Source: Arenicola marina
Lineage: Eukaryota; Annelida; Polychaeta; Arenicolidae
Assembly: GCA_964019135.1 (NCBI GenBank)
Contig: CAXHSH010000579.1
Coordinates: 1-64,000, forward strand
DNA length: 64,000 nucleotides
Direction: 5' to 3'
The translations under genes were made by a program, and so were the position numbers. Below, one piece after another: positions 59,531 to 64,000 of this stretch. The notes below the pieces were generated by a model that saw only the letters and a program-made list of their open reading frames with translations, ran no database searches and was not told the origin of the DNA. The stretch's first letter is position 1. Each line of letters starts with the position of its first letter.

Positions 59531-59650
59531 ATCTACGGCCATACCAGGTTGAAAGCACCGGTTCTCGTCCGATCACCGAAGTTAAGCAACGTCGGGCCCG
59601 GTTAGTACTTGGATGAGTGAACGCCTGGGAATACCGGGTGCTGTAGAATT
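59531..59650 (+). rRNA. 5S: 5S rRNA gene, unit 94 (type III, G86A, C91A)
   Basis: Duplicate of unit 88 and counterpart of unit 63. T7 terminator. The spacer has ggtttagtggg as in 88. Candidate pseudogene. Confidence 0.95.
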
Positions 59651-60160
59651 TTTTTGCCGGTATCTTTGTTGCTTTTTAGGGGAAAACAATCGTAATAATC
59701 CGATGAGCCGCAAACAGTTATTAGCCTGATGCGTAGGATGTCAGAGCGTTTGAAATGGTGACGCATCCTCCTGCTCGGTCCGTGGCTAATGATGATTCAA
59801 GGGAGAAAAACACTTGCGGCTCTTGCGATTGGGAATGGCCGCGGCTCACTTAATATTGAAGGTACAGAGCTGGGACCGGTTTCAAACGACGGGGAAAGGT
59901 AAAATGTAACGATAAGGATTGCTATTGGTTAAGTGGGTCGAGAATTTACGGCGCTAGAGGTTGCTGTAACGGACCACCCCTTTTCATCCCGTTACAAATG
60001 ATTAGTGCACGGCGAAATCTCACAGGCCCGCGATGGTTTGGGTATCGACGTTTGCTGAAGGGGTGCCACGTTTCTTATACAAATGCGTGCGGCGGCTGCT
60101 TTTCATGTCAGTTGAACGTGTCCATGTCATTTTGTAAGTCGAAGGTGGCGTTCATACGAC

Positions 60161-60280
60161 ATCTACGGCCATACCAGATTGAAAGCACCGGTTCTCGTCC
60201 GATCACCGAAGTTAAGCAACGTCGGGCCCGGTTAGTACTTGGATGGGTGACCGCCTGGGAATACCGGGTGCTGTAGATTT
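60161..60280 (+). rRNA. 5S: 5S rRNA gene, unit 95 (type IV, A118T)
   Basis: Duplicate of unit 89. T9 terminator. The spacer has gcttttcatg for gcttatcatg. Confidence 0.97.
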
Positions 60281-60791
60281 TTTTTTGCCGGTATCTTTGT
60301 TGTTTTTTAGGGGAAAACAATCGTAATAATCCGATGAGCCGCAAACAGTTATTAGCCTGATGCGTAGGATGTCAGAGCGTTTGAAATGGTGACGCATCCT
60401 CCTGCTCGGTCCGTGGCTATTGATGATTCAAGGAAGAAAAACACTTGCGGCTCTTGCGATTGGGAATGGCCGCGGCTCACTTAATATTGAAGGTACAGAG
60501 CTGGAACCGGTTTCAAACGACGGGGAAAGGTAACATGTAGCGATAAGGATTGCTATTGGTTAAGTGGGTCGAGAATTTACGGCGCTAGATGTTGCTGTAA
60601 CGGACCACCCCTTTTCATCCCGTTACAAATGATTAGTGCACGGCGAAATCTCACAGGCCCGCGATGGTTTGGGTATCGACGTTTGCTGAAGGGGTGCCAC
60701 GTTTCTTATACAAATGCGTGCGGCGGCTGCTTATCATGTCAGTTGAACGTGTCCATGTCATTTTGTAAGTCGAAGGTGGCGTTCATACGAC

Positions 60792-60911
60792 ATCTACGGC
60801 CATACCAGATTGAAAGCACCGGTTCTCGTCCGATCACCGAAGTTAAGCAACGTCGGGCCCGGTTAGTACTTGGATGGGTGACCGCCTGGGAATACCGGGT
60901 GCTGTAGAATT
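60792..60911 (+). rRNA. 5S: 5S rRNA gene, unit 96 (type IV)
   Basis: Duplicate of unit 90. T5-C-T terminator. Confidence 0.97.
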
Positions 60912-61421
60912 TTTCTGCCGGTATCTTTGTTGCTTTTTAGGGGAAAACAATCGTAATAATCCGATGAGCCGCAAACAGTTATTAGCCTGATGCGTAGGAT
61001 GTCAGAGCGTTTGAAATGGTGACGCGTCCTCCTGCTCGGTCCGTGGCTAATGATGATTCAAGGGAGAAAAACAATTGCGGCTCTTGCGATTGGGAATGGC
61101 CGCGGCTCACTTAATATTGAAGGTACAGAGCTGGGACCGGTTTCAAACGACGGGGAAAGGTAAAATGTAGCGATAAGGATTGCTATTGGTTAAGTGGGTC
61201 GAGAATTTACGGCGCTAGAGGTTGATGTAACGGACCACCCCTTTTCATCCCGTTACAAATGATTAGTGCACGGCGAAATCTCACAGGCCCGCGATGGTTT
61301 GGGTATCGACGTTTGCTGAAGGGGTGCCACGTTTCTTATACAAATGCGTGCGGCGGCTGCTTATCATGTCAGTTGAACGTGTCCATGTCATTTTGTAAGT
61401 CGAAGGTTGCGTTCATACGAC

Positions 61422-61541
61422 ATCTACGGCCATACCAGGTTGAAAGCACCGGTTCTCGTCCGATCACCGAAGTTAAGCAACGTCGGGCCCGGTTAGTACT
61501 TGGATGGGTGACCGCCTGGGAATACCGGGTGCTGTAGATTT
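61422..61541 (+). rRNA. 5S: 5S rRNA gene, unit 97 (type III, A118T)
   Basis: Duplicate of unit 91. T9 terminator. Confidence 0.97.
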
Positions 61542-62052
61542 TTTTTTGCCGGTATCTTTGTTGTTTTTTAGGGGAAAACAATCGTAATAATCCGATGAGC
61601 CGCAAACAGTTATTAGCCTGATGCGTAGGATGTCAGAGCGTTTGAAATGGTGACGCATCCTCCTGCTCGGTCCGTGGCTATTGATGATTCAAGGAAGAAA
61701 AACACTTGCGGCTCTTGCGATTGGGAATGGCCGCGGCTCACTTAATATTGAAGGTACAGAGCTGGAACCGGTTTCAAACGACGGGGAAAGGTAACATGTA
61801 GCGATAAGGATTGCTATTGGTTAAGTGGGTCGAGAATTTACGGCGCTAGATGTTGCTGTAACGGACCACCCCTTTTCATCCCGTTACAAATGATTAGTGC
61901 ACGGCGAAATCTCACAGGCCCGCGATGGTTTGGGTATCGACGTTTGCTGAAGGGGTGCCACGTTTCTTATACAAATGCGTGCGGCGGCTGCTTATCATGT
62001 CAGTTGAACGTGTCCATGTCATTTTGTAAGTCGAAGGTGGCGTTCATATGAC

Positions 62053-62172
62053 ATCTACGGCCATACCACGTTGAAAGCACCGGTTCTCGTCCGATCACCG
62101 AAGTTAAGCAACGTCGGGCCCGGTTAGTACTTGGATGGGTGACCGCCTGGGAATACCGGGTGCTGTAGAATT
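62053..62172 (+). rRNA. 5S: 5S rRNA gene, unit 98 (type I, broken terminator)
   Basis: Duplicate of unit 92 with the same T3-C-T3 terminator. Canonical RNA; T at -4. Confidence 0.96.
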
Positions 62173-62177
62173 TCTTT
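62171..62177 (+). terminator. Interrupted Pol III terminator of unit 98
   Basis: The sequence tttcttt replaces T7. Shared with unit 92 through the 3781-bp duplication. Confidence 0.8.
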
Positions 62178-62682
62178 GCCGGTATCTTTGTTGCTTTTTA
62201 GGGGAAAACAATCGTAATAATCCGATGAGCCGCAAACAGTTATTAGCCTGATGCGTAGGATGTCATGGCGTTTGAAATGGTGACGCATCCTCCTGCTCGG
62301 TCCGTGGCTAATGATGATACAAGGGAGAAAAACACTTGCGGCTCTTGCGATTGGGAATGGCCGCGGCTCACTTAATATTGAAGGTACAGAGCTGGGACCG
62401 GTTTCAAACGACGGGGAAAGGTAAAATGTAGCGATAAGAATTGCTATTGGTTAAGTGGGTCGAGAATTTACGGCGCTAGAGGTTGATGTAACGGACCACC
62501 CCTTTTCATCCCGTTACAAATGATTAGTGCACGGCGAAATCTCACAGGCCCGCGATGGTTTGGGTATCGACGTTTGCTGAAGGGGTGCCACGTTTCTTAT
62601 ACAAATGCGTGCGGCGGCTGTTTATCATGTCAGTTGAACGTGTCCATGTCATTTTGTAAGTCGAAGGTGGCGTTCATACGAC

Positions 62683-62802
62683 ATCTACGGCCATACCAGA
62701 TTGAAAGCACCGGTTCTCGTCCGATCACCGAAGTTAAGCAACGTCGGGCCCGGTTAGCACTTGGATGGGTGACCGCCTGGGAATACCGGGTGCTGTAGAA
62801 TT
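62683..62802 (+). rRNA. 5S: 5S rRNA gene, unit 99 (type IV, T76C)
   Basis: Third copy of the unit 68 allele, with the loop E change and ggctgtttatc in the spacer. T5-C-T terminator. Confidence 0.96.
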
Positions 62803-63312
62803 TTTCTGCCGGTATCTTTGTTGTTTTTTAGGGGAAAACAATCGTAATAATCCGATGAGCCGCAAACAATTATTAGCCTGATGCGTAGGATGTCAGAGCG
62901 TTTGAAATGGTGACGCGTCCTCCTGCTCGGTCCGTGGCTAATGATGATTCAAGGGAGAAAAACACTTGCGGCTCTTGCGATTGGGAATGGCCGCGGCTCA
63001 CTTAATATTGAAGGTACAGAGCTGGGACCGGTTTCAAACGACGGGGAAAGGTAAAATGTAGCGATAAGGATTGCTATTGGTTAAGTGGTTCGAGAATTTA
63101 CGGCGCTAGAGGTTGCTGTAACGGACCACCCCTTTTCATCCCGTTACAAATGATTAGTGCACGGCGAAATCTCACAGGCCCGCGATGGTTTGGGTATCGA
63201 CGTTTGCTGAAGGGGTGCCACGTTTCTTATACAAATGCGTGCGGCGGCTGCTTATCATGTCAGTTGAACGTGTCCATGTCATTTTGTAAGTCGAAGGTGG
63301 CGTTCATACAAC

Positions 63313-63432
63313 ATCTACGGCCATACTACGTTGAAAGCACCGGTTCCCGTCCGATCACCGAAGTTAAGCAACGTCGGGCCCGGTTAGTACTTGGATGGGT
63401 GACCGCCTGGGAATACCGGGTGCTGTAGAATT
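63313..63432 (+). rRNA. 5S: 5S rRNA gene, unit 100 (type II)
   Basis: Third copy of the unit 69 allele. A at -3. T8 terminator. Confidence 0.97.
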
Positions 63433-63943
63433 TTTTTTGCCGGTATCTTTGTTGTTTTTTAGGGGAAAACAATCGTAATAATCCGATGAGCCGCAAACAA
63501 TTATTAGCCTGATGCGTAGGATGTCCGAGCGTTTGAAATGGTGACGCATCCTCCTGCTCGGTCCGTGGCTAATGATGATTCAAGGAAGAAAAACACTTGC
63601 GGCTCTTGCGATTGGGAATGGCCGCGGCTCACTTAATATTGAAGGTACAGAGCTGGGACCGGTTTCAAACGACGGGGAAAGGTAAAATGTAGCGATAAGG
63701 ATTGCTATTGGTTAAGTGGGTCGAGAATTTACGGCGCTAGAGGTTGATGTAACGGACCACCCCTTTTCATCCCGTTACAAATGATTAGTGCACGGCGAAA
63801 TCTCACAGGCCCGCGATGGTTTGGGTATCGACGTTTGCTGAAGGGGTGCCACGTTTCTTATACAAATGCATGCGGCGGCTGCTTATCATGTCAGTTGAAC
63901 GTGTCCATGTCATTTTGTAAGTCGAAGGTGGCGTTTATACGAC

Positions 63944-64000
63944 ATCTACGGCCATACCAGGTTGAAAGCACCGGTTCTCGTCCGATCACCGAAGTTAAGC
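63944..64000 (+). rRNA. 5S: 5S rRNA gene, unit 101 (5' fragment, type III)
   Basis: Residues 1-57, cut by the window edge. The upstream tgcatgcgg and gtttatac marks match units 70 and 77, so C91A is expected beyond the edge. Confidence 0.95.

Larger units (their letters stand above)
54967..62619 (+). repeat. Six-unit block with period 3781
   Basis: Units 87-92 and 93-98 repeat at offset 3781. About 54967-58838 matches 58748-62619, with single differences such as ggttgag at 58050. In the first 11-kb copy the matching duplication is only five units (3152 bp), so the two 11-kb copies differ by one whole unit. Confidence 0.85.
1..64000 (+). repeat. 5S rDNA tandem array, 101 units
   Basis: The window is filled by head-to-tail copies of one unit: a 120-nt 5S rRNA gene plus a spacer of about 510 bp. 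Gene-to-gene distance is 630 or 631 bp in most cases, 829 bp where a SINE is inserted, 635 bp twice (5-nt insertion after units 38 and 44), 632 bp where an extra T and a longer T-run occur, and 629 bp where a G is lost after the terminator (units 87 and 93). No other gene family (histone, snRNA, spliced leader, 45S rRNA) is seen in the spacers. Types I-IV are defined by residues 15-18: I = C A C G, II = T A C G (with C35), III = C A G G, IV = C A G A. The array continues beyond both edges. Confidence 0.98.
52324..64000 (+). repeat. 11-kb segment, second copy (first at 33414-44462)
   Basis: Units 83-101, corresponding to units 53-70 plus one extra unit (93). The left boundary lies in the spacer before unit 83, where a type I spacer (gtatagag, tttccaacg) switches to the aagtgt, tttccgg kind. 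The copy is cut by the window edge. Confidence 0.85.

Noticed and set aside
1-64000. CRISPR array or bacterial repeat system
   Set aside because: The repeats are 630 bp and contain eukaryotic 5S rRNA with Pol III signals. There are no short repeats with unique spacers and no cas genes.

Overview
The whole window is one head-to-tail tandem array of eukaryotic 5S ribosomal RNA genes, all on the + strand, with no protein-coding gene. I count 101 genes: 99 complete, one 3' fragment at the left edge (1-23) and one 5' fragment at the right edge (63944-64000). The usual period is 630-631 bp: a 120-nt gene followed by about 510 bp of spacer. The gene has the conserved animal 5S core and a Pol III internal promoter, and it ends in an oligo-T terminator. 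This points to an animal, most likely an invertebrate; I cannot name the species. Long open frames recur in nearly every unit (92 codons on +, 61-101 on -). They are by-products of the homogenised repeat, run straight through the rRNA gene, and are not annotated as genes.

Four gene types are interspersed. They are named by residues 15-18 of the RNA (residue 1 = first base of each annotated gene). Type I has C15 A16 C17 G18 and fully paired helix II (18 copies). Type II has T15 and C17 plus C35, and is also paired (18 copies). Type III has G17 G18, a G-G clash with G61 (41 copies). Type IV has G17 A18, clashing with G61 and C60 (23 copies). So 64 of the 100 copies with a readable 5' half carry a helix II mismatch. 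Smaller groups add changes in the loop D closing pair (C91A, with or without G86A), helix V (C69A, C69T, C104G), loop E (A74C, G75C, T76C) and the terminator (T7, T8, T9, T5-C-T, or a broken T3-C-T3).

Five spacers carry the same 188-bp tRNA-derived SINE at the same site, flanked by the same 11-bp target-site duplication. This is one insertion later copied by duplication of array segments. Its head has intact A and B boxes and its 3' half resembles tRNA-Cys(GCA). It has the same orientation as the 5S genes.

Layout. 1-15.5 kb: four-unit SINE-bearing blocks and a 6.7-kb segmental duplication. 16.4-21.2 kb: a four-unit block (2523 bp) repeated. 21.9-29.6 kb: a six-unit block (3787 bp) repeated. 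30-33 kb: the fifth SINE and units related to the left part. 33.4-44.5 kb: an 11-kb segment that returns at 52.3-64 kb with one extra unit. Inside these segments sit further tandem duplications of 3152, 3781, 4412 and 1891 bp. The array is a mosaic made by repeated unequal exchange and is only partly homogenised. All comparisons were made by eye. Unit numbers below run 1-101 from left to right.
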